A stretch of DNA of 64,000 bases from Selenomonas sp. AE3005. Its GTDB lineage: Bacteria; Bacillota; Negativicutes; Selenomonadales; Selenomonadaceae. A program made the position numbers and the translations under genes. This document shows positions 27,023-34,889 of the stretch, one piece after another. The notes under the pieces are model-generated. The model saw only the letters and a list, made by a program, of their open reading frames with translations, did not search any database and was not told the origin of the DNA. Location of the stretch: contig NZ_KK366040.1 in the NCBI RefSeq assembly GCF_000686945.1, positions 207,579 to 271,578 of the forward strand. Reading direction: 5' to 3'. Every line of letters begins with the position of its first letter. The first letter of the stretch is position 1.

Positions 27023-27514
27023 ATGACAAGCAAGAAATGGCAAAAGCTGACGGGCGGTGTACTGGCCGGACTTATGACTTTTAGTATTATGGGAACGACT
27101 TTGGCAGTGCCGGCTTATGCTGCCAGCTATGAGTCCTCTTGGAGCGAACGTGAACATCGTGAGGACGTGCAAAAGGAAATGCACCGTCATAAGGAAAAGC
27201 AGGACAAGCTCGCGGAGGAGCGCCGCAAGGAAGATGCGCGTCATGATGAAAAGGTACGGGAACTGAAATACGAAAAGGAAAAACACAAGCGCGAGCAGTA
27301 TGAAAAAGAGCGCCGGGAACATTATGAGCGTGAACACCGTAAAACGGCCTACGAACGTTATCGTGAGGCCCGTGAACGGCAGGATGCCCGCGAACGCCGG
27401 GAAAAAGAACTTGAAGAACAGCGCAAGCATGATGAACAGGTACAGCAGAATCAAAAGATTGCCGCCGGGGTTATCGGTGCTGTAATTGGTGCTGTAATTG
27501 CGAAAAATACCTGA
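27023..27514 (+). CDS. Exported, highly charged coiled-coil protein
   Basis: A 163-aa protein with a clear signal peptide (1-36, AVPAYAA). It continues into about 105 residues almost free of hydrophobic amino acids and dominated by Glu, Lys, Arg and His in a dense alternating pattern, which predicts a long single helix or coiled coil. It ends in a short hydrophobic, Gly-spaced tail, AAGVIGAVIGAVIA, that could insert in a membrane. No family recognised; a periplasmic spacer or tether is one possibility. ATG follows GGGAGCGATAGGAT. Confidence 0.65.
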   Translation: MTSKKWQKLTGGVLAGLMTFSIMGTTLAVPAYAASYESSWSEREHREDVQKEMHRHKEKQDKLAEERRKEDARHDEKVRELKYEKEKHKREQYEKERREHYEREHRKTAYERYREARERQDARERREKELEEQRKHDEQVQQNQKIAAGVIGAVIGAVIAKNT

Positions 27515-27519
27515 TAAAA

Positions 27520-27556
27520 AATACTCCCGCGGTTTATTACCGGGGGAGTTTTTGCA
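27520..27556 (+). terminator. Terminator of the charged exported protein gene
   Basis: ACTCCC-G-CGG pairs with CCG-G-GGGAGT, followed by TTTTTG. Confidence 0.75.
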
Positions 27557-27593
27557 AATGTAACAAGAATACAGAATACTTCCTTCTAAATCG

Positions 27594-27622
27594 TCTACAA
27601 ATCGAGTGTAAAGTTGTATACT
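27594..27622 (+). promoter_or_regulatory. Promoter of the 80-aa gene
   Basis: TCTACA (27594-27599), a 17-bp spacer and TATACT (27617-27622); the GAAGGAGG ribosome site of the next gene follows. Confidence 0.45.
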
Positions 27623-27653
27623 GATGGTGGGTAAAGAAGGAGGTTGATTCTGA

Positions 27654-27896
27654 ATGAAGAAGTACTTAGGTCTGTTGGCTGGTCTGTTGCTTTGGGGAGG
27701 CCTGCTCTATTTGCAGGGCACGCCGGCTATCACAGAGGAAATTGCCGCGGAGGCTGTAATTGCAGCGCATCCGGACACACAGTTCTGCGAAGTGGAACGT
27801 CAGGGGAATGAGTTCCAGGTCGCCTATGTGACGGCTGATTTGCAGCAGGGAAAAGTGACTATTGCCAAAGATGGTCATATTGTCAGTGTGCAGTAA
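27654..27896 (+). CDS. Small exported or membrane-anchored protein (80 aa)
   Basis: An N-terminal hydrophobic helix (residues 4-22) is followed by a small domain. Its pattern, EEIAAEAVIAAHPDTQ then beta-like VAYVTADLQQGKVTI and GHIVSV, resembles a single PepSY-like unit (helix followed by strands). That assignment is tentative. ATG follows GAAGGAGGTTGATTCTGA. A terminator follows at 27941. Confidence 0.6.
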   Translation: MKKYLGLLAGLLLWGGLLYLQGTPAITEEIAAEAVIAAHPDTQFCEVERQGNEFQVAYVTADLQQGKVTIAKDGHIVSVQ

Positions 27897-27940
27897 AGTG
27901 CTTGCCAATACAAGGGAGAATGAAGTCTCCTAAAATGCGG

Positions 27941-27977
27941 AAAGGCCGGTGACGTGCGTGTCAACGGCCTTTTTCAT
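27941..27977 (+). terminator. Terminator of the 80-aa gene
   Basis: AAAGGCCG pairs with CGGCCTTT around 16 nt, followed by a run of T. Confidence 0.75.
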
Positions 27978-29230
27978 AATCCGAGCAAAGATACCGGATA
28001 CATCCAGGCTGCCTCATTTATGGGGCGGATTTTTTCGCAGGTGTCGATAACCAGTCCTGGCTGGATAGTCTGCTTGTACTTTTGCAGGACAGAGAAGTTT
28101 TTGGTAGGCTGGCTGGGAGCAATACCTTTTTTGATTTCGATAGGATAGATTTTGCCCTGCTCAACATATAGGATGTCTACTTCTTTTTGGTCAATATCCC
28201 GGTAATAGAAGAGAAATGATTGGGGGTCAAGGTTATGGGCGTAAGCATTCTTGATGATTTCGCTGACTACATATGTTTCAAAGAATGCGCCGCTCATGGC
28301 ACAGTTTTCCAGCATTTCCGCATTAGGCCATTTACAGAGATAGGAGCACAGGCCAGTGTCAAGAAAATAAATTTTGGGCGCTTTGATAATGCGTTTGGAA
28401 ATTTTTGCCATGTAGGGCTGCAGGAGATAGATAATCCCCGAGGTTTCCAGTACAGAAATCCATTTCTTGCAGGTGCGTGTGTCAATGCCGACGGCGTTGG
28501 CCAACTCGCCTACATGAAACTCCTGCGCGGTGCGCAAAGCGAGCAGGGAGATAAAGTTGCGGAACGCCAGTTCACTACCCACTGAGATTAGCTTGCGGAC
28601 ATCCTTTTCGATATAGGTATTGACGTAGGATTTGAAGTAAGCATCCCTGTCGGCGATGTTGGTGCAGATATCTGGCATGCCGCCGGTAAAGATATCGGCA
28701 AATATCTCTTTGCGTGTACGGTACGGCAATTTTAATTCTTTCTCCCGTTTTAACAGCGGGGCAATCTCCGGGTGGAAAAGCCTGCCAGCAGCATTTGCTT
28801 TTTCCCCTTGGGAGAAGGAGGTCATTTCCAGTACGCCGCAACGGCCTGTCAAAGAATCAGATATGCCCTGCTGCAGTTCAAAGCGGTTGGAGCCGGTAAG
28901 GATATACATCAGCTGGCGTGGTTCACCGCTGTCGAGCCATTGCAGGCGGGCTTCGTCAATACGCTTTTTTATCTCGTCCAGAAGCAGCGGTGCCTTTTGA
29001 ATCTCGTCAATAATGAGCGGCCAGCCGTATGTTTCCAGAAAAAGTTTCGGATTGTTAAGGGCTAAAGCACGGTCATCTAAATCATCAAGGGTGACTTTTG
29101 TATATTTCTGTCCAAAAATATGCTGTATGGTCGTGGACTTGCCTACCTGACGAGCACCATAAATGACGATACAGGGAAAGGACTGGCCTAGCCTTAGAAT
29201 AGCATCTTCAATTGTGCGCTTCACATACAT
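27974..29230 (-). CDS. AAA ATPase with DUF4143 domain
   Basis: A 418-aa protein of the AAA_14/DUF4143 group. Walker A IYGARQVGKSTT is near residue 25, Walker B PLIIDEIQKAP near 70 and sensor ILTGSNRFEL near 110. A winged-helix-like middle follows, then a C-terminal DUF4143 region with KEVDILY...IYPIEIKKG, which matches a PD-(D/E)xK nuclease-like core (D, then E-x-K). Such proteins are widespread and variable between strains; their function is not settled, though a defence or mobile-element link has been proposed. Its upstream region carries two related palindromes. ATG follows GGTGGGATATCC. Confidence 0.8.
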   Translation of the reverse strand: MYVKRTIEDAILRLGQSFPCIVIYGARQVGKSTTIQHIFGQKYTKVTLDDLDDRALALNNPKLFLETYGWPLIIDEIQKAPLLLDEIKKRIDEARLQWLDSGEPRQLMYILTGSNRFELQQGISDSLTGRCGVLEMTSFSQGEKANAAGRLFHPEIAPLLKREKELKLPYRTRKEIFADIFTGGMPDICTNIADRDAYFKSYVNTYIEKDVRKLISVGSELAFRNFISLLALRTAQEFHVGELANAVGIDTRTCKKWISVLETSGIIYLLQPYMAKISKRIIKAPKIYFLDTGLCSYLCKWPNAEMLENCAMSGAFFETYVVSEIIKNAYAHNLDPQSFLFYYRDIDQKEVDILYVEQGKIYPIEIKKGIAPSQPTKNFSVLQKYKQTIQPGLVIDTCEKIRPINEAAWMYPVSLLGL

Positions 29231-29245
29231 GGATATCCCACCTTT

Positions 29246-29279
29246 CGATTAAATCATCATCGCGATGCTTGTTTAATCG
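29246..29279. repeat. 34-bp imperfect palindrome, copy 1
   Basis: Arms CGATTAAA and TTTAATCG-like lie on either side of a CATCGCGATG core. It is 16 bp upstream of the AAA ATPase start, so it overlaps the leader or operator. It is 28 of 34 or better identical with copy 2. Confidence 0.6.
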
Positions 29280-29288
29280 AAGTATAAC

Positions 29289-29339
29289 AAAAAAGTCCGA
29301 TTAAATCAACATTGCGATGCTGATTTAATCGGACTTTTT
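29289..29339 (-). terminator. 34-bp palindrome copy 2, embedded in the terminator of the hybrid kinase operon
   Basis: The palindrome at 29298-29331 (arms CGATTAAATCA and TGATTTAATCG) is extended by AAAAAAGTC and GACTTTTT into a stem of about 19 bp. On the minus strand it ends in a T-run, 94 bp after the hybrid kinase stop. Confidence 0.7.
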
Positions 29340-29432
29340 GCATGGTCACTTTCAGGGGAGACTGGTTCGTGTTCAGTGATTGAAATGTCTTATCAAGGAG
29401 GAAATTAGTCGGTGTTTTTAATAATTTAAGGC

Positions 29433-31985
29433 TTATGGTTGAATGCCGAACCGTTCCTTTGCCTCGGCGGCCAGTTTGGTGTAGAGCGCAAGGGCCTCGT
29501 CATGATGGTCTTTGATGAACTGCAGGTGTACGGCTTTTTCTTCCTCGGGGCCTTCAGTGTAGGCCTGGCCGGCCATTTCGAGGGCTTTGGCGCATTCGGA
29601 TAGTTTGACGCCGCCGATGGCCAGGGCCGTGGATTTGAGGGCATGAACGTGGGTGGTGTAATCGGCGATGTTGTTTGCTGTCAAATCCTCATTAAGCTGT
29701 TGGCTTACAGCCTCCTGGCGTGTGACGAAAATGTTCAGGAATTTCTTCTGCATTTCCTCGTTGCCACCACAGTATTTGAGGGCGGTAGCAAGGTCAATAT
29801 GTTCTTCAGTGCCGGCGGTGCTTTCCGGCGCGGCAGGTGGTGCTGTGCCTGCGGGGGCGTCCGTTTTTTCACCGGCAGCCATGATTTTTTCCGGGGGCAG
29901 GTATTTTTGTACCACGCGCTCCAGGGTTTTGCCGTCCACGGGTTTGGACAGGTAGTCGGTAAAGCCTTTGCCCAGGAACATTTCCCTTACCCCGGCCACA
30001 GCATTGGCGGTCAGGGCGATGAAGGGGGTATCCTTGCATTTGCTGGTGATGAGGTTCTTGGCCCGCTGCAGGGTTTCAATGCCATCCATTTCCGGCATCA
30101 TGTGGTCCAGGAATACAATGTCGTAGTGGTTGTCCGCAATCAGCTGCAGGCAGTCCTTGCCGGAGCTGGCCGTATGGATGTGTATACGGGTTTTCTCCAG
30201 CAGGCTCTCCACTACGGTAAGGTTCATGTCGTTATCGTCCACTACCAGAATATGGGCCTGCGGGGCGGTGAAACTTTCCCGGTAGTTTTCTTCTTCCTGC
30301 AGGGCGGCCTCAATACGGGCATTAAAATCGCCAATCGGTTCATATTTTTCCACTTGCTGGGGCAGGTTAATGGTGAAGGTGCTGCCTTCGCCGTAAACGC
30401 TGTCTACAGATATGGTGCCCTGCATCATTTCCGTCAGCCGCACGGTGATGGCCAGTCCGAGCCCTGTGCCTTCGATATTGCGGTTTTTTTGGAGGTCCAG
30501 CCGCTGGAATTTGGAGAAGAGTTTTTCCTTGTCCTCTTCGCGGATGCCAATACCGGTGTCCTGCGTGATGAATTGCAGTTCCAGCTTATCGTTTTCCGCC
30601 TCGCCGCTGGCTTTGACGGTAAAGGTCACGGAGCCTTTGGGGGTGTATTTGACAGCGTTGTTGAGGATGTTCACTACCACCTGCCGCAGGCGCACTTCGT
30701 CCCCAATCAGGGCATCGGGAATGTCCTGGTCGACATGCATCGTGAATTCCAGCCCTTTTTGGCCGGCCTTGTAGCTGACCATATTGTAGACATCGTTGAG
30801 GACGGAGCTCAGGCTGTAGCTTACCGGCACAATCTCCATCTTGCCGGATTCGATTTTGGAAAAATCCAGAATGTCATTGATGATGGAAAGCAGGGTTTCG
30901 CCGGCGCTCTTGATATTAAAGGCGTATTTTTTGAGGCTGCCGCTGGCCTCACGCATAATCATCTCGTTCATGCCTAAGATGGCGTTGAGCGGCGTGCGGA
31001 TTTCGTGACTCATATTGGCCAAAAACTCGCTTTTGGCGCGATTGGCCCGCAGGGCCTCGTCGCGAGCCTCGCGGAGGGCAGTGCTTTCCTCGGCGGCCAC
31101 CTGATTGGTGAAGGCGTAGAGGATAAAGACGCAGAACAGTACCACTAAAAGGCCAAATACCCAGAGGACAATCAGGTGGATATTGGTTATGCCTGTGACT
31201 ACGGAGCGCCATTCCCGGTAGCCGATGGCGATAAAACTCGTATCGGGGATGGGGGCGGCATAGAGCACATAATCTGCGCTGAGCTCGGAGTCAAAGATAG
31301 CTGCCTCATGGGCGCTGGCCAGTTTGGCCAGCAGCTTGTCAAGTCCCAGCGGACTGTCGGTGGCAGCGTCATAAAAGGGACTGTCCTTATAGTTTTCGAA
31401 GGGCACTACCACCCGTTGGGTGTTGGTATCGTAGAGCAGAATTTTATCTTCGTCCGGTTTGCCGGCGAAATGGAAGGGGGAGCTCTTATCTTTGAGGGAT
31501 GTGTCCGTGTGGAGTTTGCAGAGTACATAACGGGCGGTGGTTCCCTGATAGACGGGCACCATCACCAGCAGCCCTACATCTTTGTAGTAGCGCCAGCTGG
31601 GTTCTCCCTGCAGGGTACGGGCGCATTGCAGTTTGACTTCAGCAGGCAGGGCAACGCCCCATATACTGTTACCGTTGATGTCCAGCAGGCCGCCCAGTTG
31701 TCCCTGGCTGCTGATGGCCTGCACGCCGTTGGCCAGGCTGATTTTTTCCGCCGCAATCAGGGTAGCGGTCTGACTGAGGTCAGCGATTTCCGTCTGCAGC
31801 AGATTTTGATAGAGGAAGGCCAGCGATTCCCCTTGATGTGTACTGAATTTTTCCACTTCCCGGTTCAGGGAGTCGTTCATCTTGCTCTGCAGGGCAAAGC
31901 CAATCAGGAGCAGAATGGCAAAGAAAAGCATAAACCTTCCCAGCAGCTGCAGGGAGAAGTTGAGTATGCGTTTATTTGGTTTCAA
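29433..31985 (-). CDS. Hybrid sensor histidine kinase with receiver and Hpt domains
   Basis: An 850-aa inner-membrane kinase. A first transmembrane helix (about 15-30), a periplasmic sensor region of about 230 aa resembling a double-Cache domain, and a second helix (about 272-292) are followed by HisKA with His327 in NMSHEIRTPL. The ATPase has DTGIGI and EGTGLGLAI. The receiver carries Asp627 in VFLDHMMPEMDG and the C-terminal Hpt carries His781 in VHALKSTA. The whole phosphorelay is in one chain. It is the last gene of a five-gene operon; its start overlaps the BMP gene by 14 bp. Confidence 0.92.
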   Translation of the reverse strand: MKPNKRILNFSLQLLGRFMLFFAILLLIGFALQSKMNDSLNREVEKFSTHQGESLAFLYQNLLQTEIADLSQTATLIAAEKISLANGVQAISSQGQLGGLLDINGNSIWGVALPAEVKLQCARTLQGEPSWRYYKDVGLLVMVPVYQGTTARYVLCKLHTDTSLKDKSSPFHFAGKPDEDKILLYDTNTQRVVVPFENYKDSPFYDAATDSPLGLDKLLAKLASAHEAAIFDSELSADYVLYAAPIPDTSFIAIGYREWRSVVTGITNIHLIVLWVFGLLVVLFCVFILYAFTNQVAAEESTALREARDEALRANRAKSEFLANMSHEIRTPLNAILGMNEMIMREASGSLKKYAFNIKSAGETLLSIINDILDFSKIESGKMEIVPVSYSLSSVLNDVYNMVSYKAGQKGLEFTMHVDQDIPDALIGDEVRLRQVVVNILNNAVKYTPKGSVTFTVKASGEAENDKLELQFITQDTGIGIREEDKEKLFSKFQRLDLQKNRNIEGTGLGLAITVRLTEMMQGTISVDSVYGEGSTFTINLPQQVEKYEPIGDFNARIEAALQEEENYRESFTAPQAHILVVDDNDMNLTVVESLLEKTRIHIHTASSGKDCLQLIADNHYDIVFLDHMMPEMDGIETLQRAKNLITSKCKDTPFIALTANAVAGVREMFLGKGFTDYLSKPVDGKTLERVVQKYLPPEKIMAAGEKTDAPAGTAPPAAPESTAGTEEHIDLATALKYCGGNEEMQKKFLNIFVTRQEAVSQQLNEDLTANNIADYTTHVHALKSTALAIGGVKLSECAKALEMAGQAYTEGPEEEKAVHLQFIKDHHDEALALYTKLAAEAKERFGIQP

Positions 31986-33087
31986 TGATTTCCACTCCCT
32001 TCACCAGCCAGTCCATTTTCTCGCGCAGGCTGTTGTTGGCGATGACTTCGCCCTCCTGGCAGCGTACCCGGCCCTCCCTGTCCACGATATTGCCGGAAAA
32101 GACGGGATAGCCCTGCAGAAGTTCCTGCCGGGCCCGCAATACCAGTGCCTCTTCGCGGGGCGTAAGGCCGGGGGACAGCCGCAGGCTGATTACATCATCC
32201 AGCATGCCCTGCCAGTATACCTTGTTGGCGGTCTTATGGCCGTTTATATGGAGCAGCTTGCCATAGACCTTTTGCCAGTCCGTTTCGATAGAGGCTATGC
32301 AGTGAGGGGAGGTGTTCAGGCCGGCTGTATGGAAGTCTATGTAGTCAAGCCCCAGGCTGGCCGCCTCTTGGGCGGCGTGTTGGGAGGCCGCAAAATAGGT
32401 GATTACATCGGCACCGCTGTGTTTCAGAATATAGAGTGCTTTATTTTCCTTTTCAGGGGAAATCCATTGTCCCGTCCATTCGACGAGAATCCGGGCCTCC
32501 GGGCGCACCTTTAGTACGCCCAAGGCAAAGGCGTTGACATCCTGACGCGTTTCCAATGCAGGAAAGGGGGCCAGATAGCCCACAACGCCTGTCTGGCTGT
32601 GCAGGCCGGCCAGAATTCCTGCCAGGTAGCGTACCTCGTAATAGCGCATGGAGTAGTTGAACATGCGGTCGGAAATGGTCTCGCCTACGGAGTTGGCATA
32701 GAATTCCACTTGCGGATAGCGGCGGGCAATATCCTCCAAATTGTGCTGATAGCCGGGATTAGCCAAAAATATTTTTTTTACGCCTTTGTTAACGAGGTTA
32801 TCTGTTACCCGCGCAAGGCTGTTATCGTCACTGTTTACATTGTCCTCGATATAGAGGTTAAAACTTCGTTCATTGCAGGCTTTTTGCAGTCCCTGTGCCA
32901 TTTCGCGGGGCCAGCCCGGAGCATCTTTGGGGCTGGCGAGAATCAGGCCCACGGCGTCACGTTTCTCCCAGATGGCAGAGCCAAAGTAGTTGATGGAGAG
33001 GAAGATGGCCAGACAAAGCAGGAAGGCCTGCAGGAGGGCAAAGGCTATAAAGCGGCGTTTTAGCATATCATGACTGCTAAGTTTCAT
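31972..33087 (-). CDS. BMP/PnrA-family periplasmic binding protein, membrane-tethered
   Basis: A 371-aa protein with one N-terminal hydrophobic anchor (about 12-32) and no lipobox cysteine. A PnrA-like binding fold follows: VGLILASPKDAPGW, NLYIEDNVNSDD, and a later YLAPFPALETRQDVNAFALG segment. BMP proteins usually feed nucleoside ABC importers, but no ABC permease or ATPase is present. It overlaps the EIIC-like gene by 11 bp and the hybrid kinase by 14 bp, so it is probably a ligand-sensing partner of the kinase. ATG follows GGAGGCG. Confidence 0.82.
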   Translation of the reverse strand: MKLSSHDMLKRRFIAFALLQAFLLCLAIFLSINYFGSAIWEKRDAVGLILASPKDAPGWPREMAQGLQKACNERSFNLYIEDNVNSDDNSLARVTDNLVNKGVKKIFLANPGYQHNLEDIARRYPQVEFYANSVGETISDRMFNYSMRYYEVRYLAGILAGLHSQTGVVGYLAPFPALETRQDVNAFALGVLKVRPEARILVEWTGQWISPEKENKALYILKHSGADVITYFAASQHAAQEAASLGLDYIDFHTAGLNTSPHCIASIETDWQKVYGKLLHINGHKTANKVYWQGMLDDVISLRLSPGLTPREEALVLRARQELLQGYPVFSGNIVDREGRVRCQEGEVIANNSLREKMDWLVKGVEIIETK

Positions 33088-34420
33088 GGGGATACGCCTC
33101 CTCCGTCCGGTCTTCCTCCTTGGTCAACAGGTTGAAAATAATGACAAAGGGAGTATAGATAACGATATCCAGGCTCAGCCAAACAAGCTGCAATACTGCG
33201 CCCATTATATCGCCGGTGGCCAGCCAGCCTTGCAGCAGCACCGGGGCGGTGGACTCCACCGTATAGCGGAACAGGGGAACAATACCCCAGTGAATGGCCA
33301 GCCAGCCCACCAGAACGTTGAGCATGGGAGCCAGCAGATAAGGGACAAGGAACATGGGGTTAAGGACAATGGGCAGGGCGAAGAGGAAAGGCTCGTTGAT
33401 GGAGAGCAGCATGATGGGAAAGCAGTAGGCCGACAGCCGCCGCAGCCGCTGCCGGGAGGCAAATACCCAGACCGAAATAGCCAGCCCCAGGAGTGATATG
33501 GAGGCGGCATCGAAGAATTCCGCGGTAAAGATGAATTTGCCGCCGGAGATTTCATTGGCTATCTGGGCTGGTATATAGAAGGCCTCATTCCAGAAGTAGG
33601 TGAGACTGTTGCCGTTCAAGCCCAGCCACCAGAGCAGGCGGCGCAAAAGCTCATAGCCAATGGCCATGGCCGGACTTTGGGCAATGCTTTCATTTATGGT
33701 ATGGGCAAGAATGGCTGGCAGGGAAAGCAGGGAGCTTTCCACGGATATCCAGCCAAAGGCAGTGAGCAGGGAGGCCAGCAGGGTACAGCTCAGGGGCAGC
33801 AGCAGTTTCAGGGAAAGGGCCATCTCATGGGGCAGCTCCGGCAGCACAGGCAGCTGCAGAAATTTCAGCCGCGACAGGCGGCTGAACATGAGGGTGCTGA
33901 ACGTGGCAATGAGCAGTGCCAGGAAAAAACTCCGTCCGGCAAAGTAAAGGGCCAGTTCGTGGTCATTTCCCGAAAAGGCGGTAATTATAAACAGATAGGC
34001 CGCCACGGTGCAGATAAGAGCCAGATATTTATTCACCTGCCACAAGTCGGCCAGTTTGACCGTCAGCACCATGGCAAAAAGCAGGGAGTTTAGTATGTTG
34101 GTGACTTCCAGATACTCCCGGATATGGTTCCAAAAGGCAAAGAAGGAGGACTCCCGGTAGGCCTGGTCATGGAGGCCGCCAGTCAGGACACTGCCCAGCC
34201 CCAGCCAGTCCTCGCCCAGTAAGGGACCGGTGGGATTGCACAGCAGATAGCCGGTCATGTGGATAAGCGTCAGCAGAATAATGACCGGCATCATCAGAAA
34301 GAAGGATTCCCGAATGGCTTTAAGATAGGCAATTTGGCGCAGACGGCGGCTCAGGGGAATGATAACGTCCTCCAGCAGGCCGCTCCGCTGGCGATAATCT
34401 TGCTCGTTATGACCGCCCAT
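33077..34420 (-). CDS. EIIC-like PTS permease domain protein without EIIA/EIIB
   Basis: A 447-aa membrane protein matching the cellobiose/lactose EIIC fold, notably SINEPFLFALPIVLNPMFLVPY and the C-terminal GDIMGAVLQL segment. It is diverged from the true EIIC at 9142 and has no EIIB or EIIA beside it. It is embedded in a signalling operon between a receiver and a BMP-type binding protein, so a receptor or sensor role is more likely than transport. Transport with distant EIIA/EIIB cannot be ruled out. ATG follows AAGGAGTAAATT. Confidence 0.8.
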   Translation of the reverse strand: MGGHNEQDYRQRSGLLEDVIIPLSRRLRQIAYLKAIRESFFLMMPVIILLTLIHMTGYLLCNPTGPLLGEDWLGLGSVLTGGLHDQAYRESSFFAFWNHIREYLEVTNILNSLLFAMVLTVKLADLWQVNKYLALICTVAAYLFIITAFSGNDHELALYFAGRSFFLALLIATFSTLMFSRLSRLKFLQLPVLPELPHEMALSLKLLLPLSCTLLASLLTAFGWISVESSLLSLPAILAHTINESIAQSPAMAIGYELLRRLLWWLGLNGNSLTYFWNEAFYIPAQIANEISGGKFIFTAEFFDAASISLLGLAISVWVFASRQRLRRLSAYCFPIMLLSINEPFLFALPIVLNPMFLVPYLLAPMLNVLVGWLAIHWGIVPLFRYTVESTAPVLLQGWLATGDIMGAVLQLVWLSLDIVIYTPFVIIFNLLTKEEDRTEEAYPHET

Positions 34421-34430
34421 AATTTACTCC

Positions 34431-34871
34431 TTAGAGTCCTAAACTATCCAATGCCTTGAAGATATTATTGACTTCCTGGTCTTCAATAGGTGGGTAAAGG
34501 TGCTTTTCCACCCTGTTGATGAGGTCATCAGGGATAAAGGGTTTTTTTACATAATCGGAGATTTTTAGCTGGCTGGCCTTGACAATGGTGTCCTTGTCGG
34601 CCGCAGCCGTGAGGAAGATGACTTTCATATCAGCGTAATCAGGATTTTTCCGGATTACCGAGAGCGTCTGCAGGCCGTCCATGCCGGGCATGGCAATATC
34701 CAGCAGGATTAAATCAATGGCGCCCTGCCGCTTTTGCAGGATATCCAGACAGCCGGCGCCGCTGGTGGTAGTCAGGATTTCGGCCCGCACTTTCATTTCC
34801 AAAATGCTTTTAGCCATGGCGATATTCATATCGTCATCATCAACTACTAAAATAACAGGTAATTTACTCAT
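34431..34871 (-). CDS. Stand-alone receiver (response regulator) protein
   Basis: A 146-aa protein consisting of one receiver domain: acidic pocket VVDDDDMN, phospho-acceptor Asp58 in LLLDIAMPGMDG, Thr in IFLTAAADKD, and Lys in YVKKPFIPDDL. There is a short C-terminal extension without a DNA-binding domain. It could accept phosphate from the Hpt domain encoded three genes downstream. It lies 18 bp after the receptor gene and 10 bp before the EIIC-like gene. ATG follows AGGAGG. Confidence 0.9.
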   Translation of the reverse strand: MSKLPVILVVDDDDMNIAMAKSILEMKVRAEILTTTSGAGCLDILQKRQGAIDLILLDIAMPGMDGLQTLSVIRKNPDYADMKVIFLTAAADKDTIVKASQLKISDYVKKPFIPDDLINRVEKHLYPPIEDQEVNNIFKALDSLGL

Positions 34872-34889
34872 GTTTGTTCCTCCTAATAT

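Noticed and set aside
29246..29339. Insertion-sequence terminal repeats
   Set aside because: Both copies are on the same side of the gene, no transposase is present and no target duplication was seen.
29643..30977. Long plus-strand open frame opposite the hybrid kinase
   Set aside because: Antisense to well-conserved kinase and receiver domains, with no start signals.
31972..33087. Nucleoside ABC importer
   Set aside because: Only the binding protein is present; neighbours are signalling genes and no ABC permease or ATPase is found.
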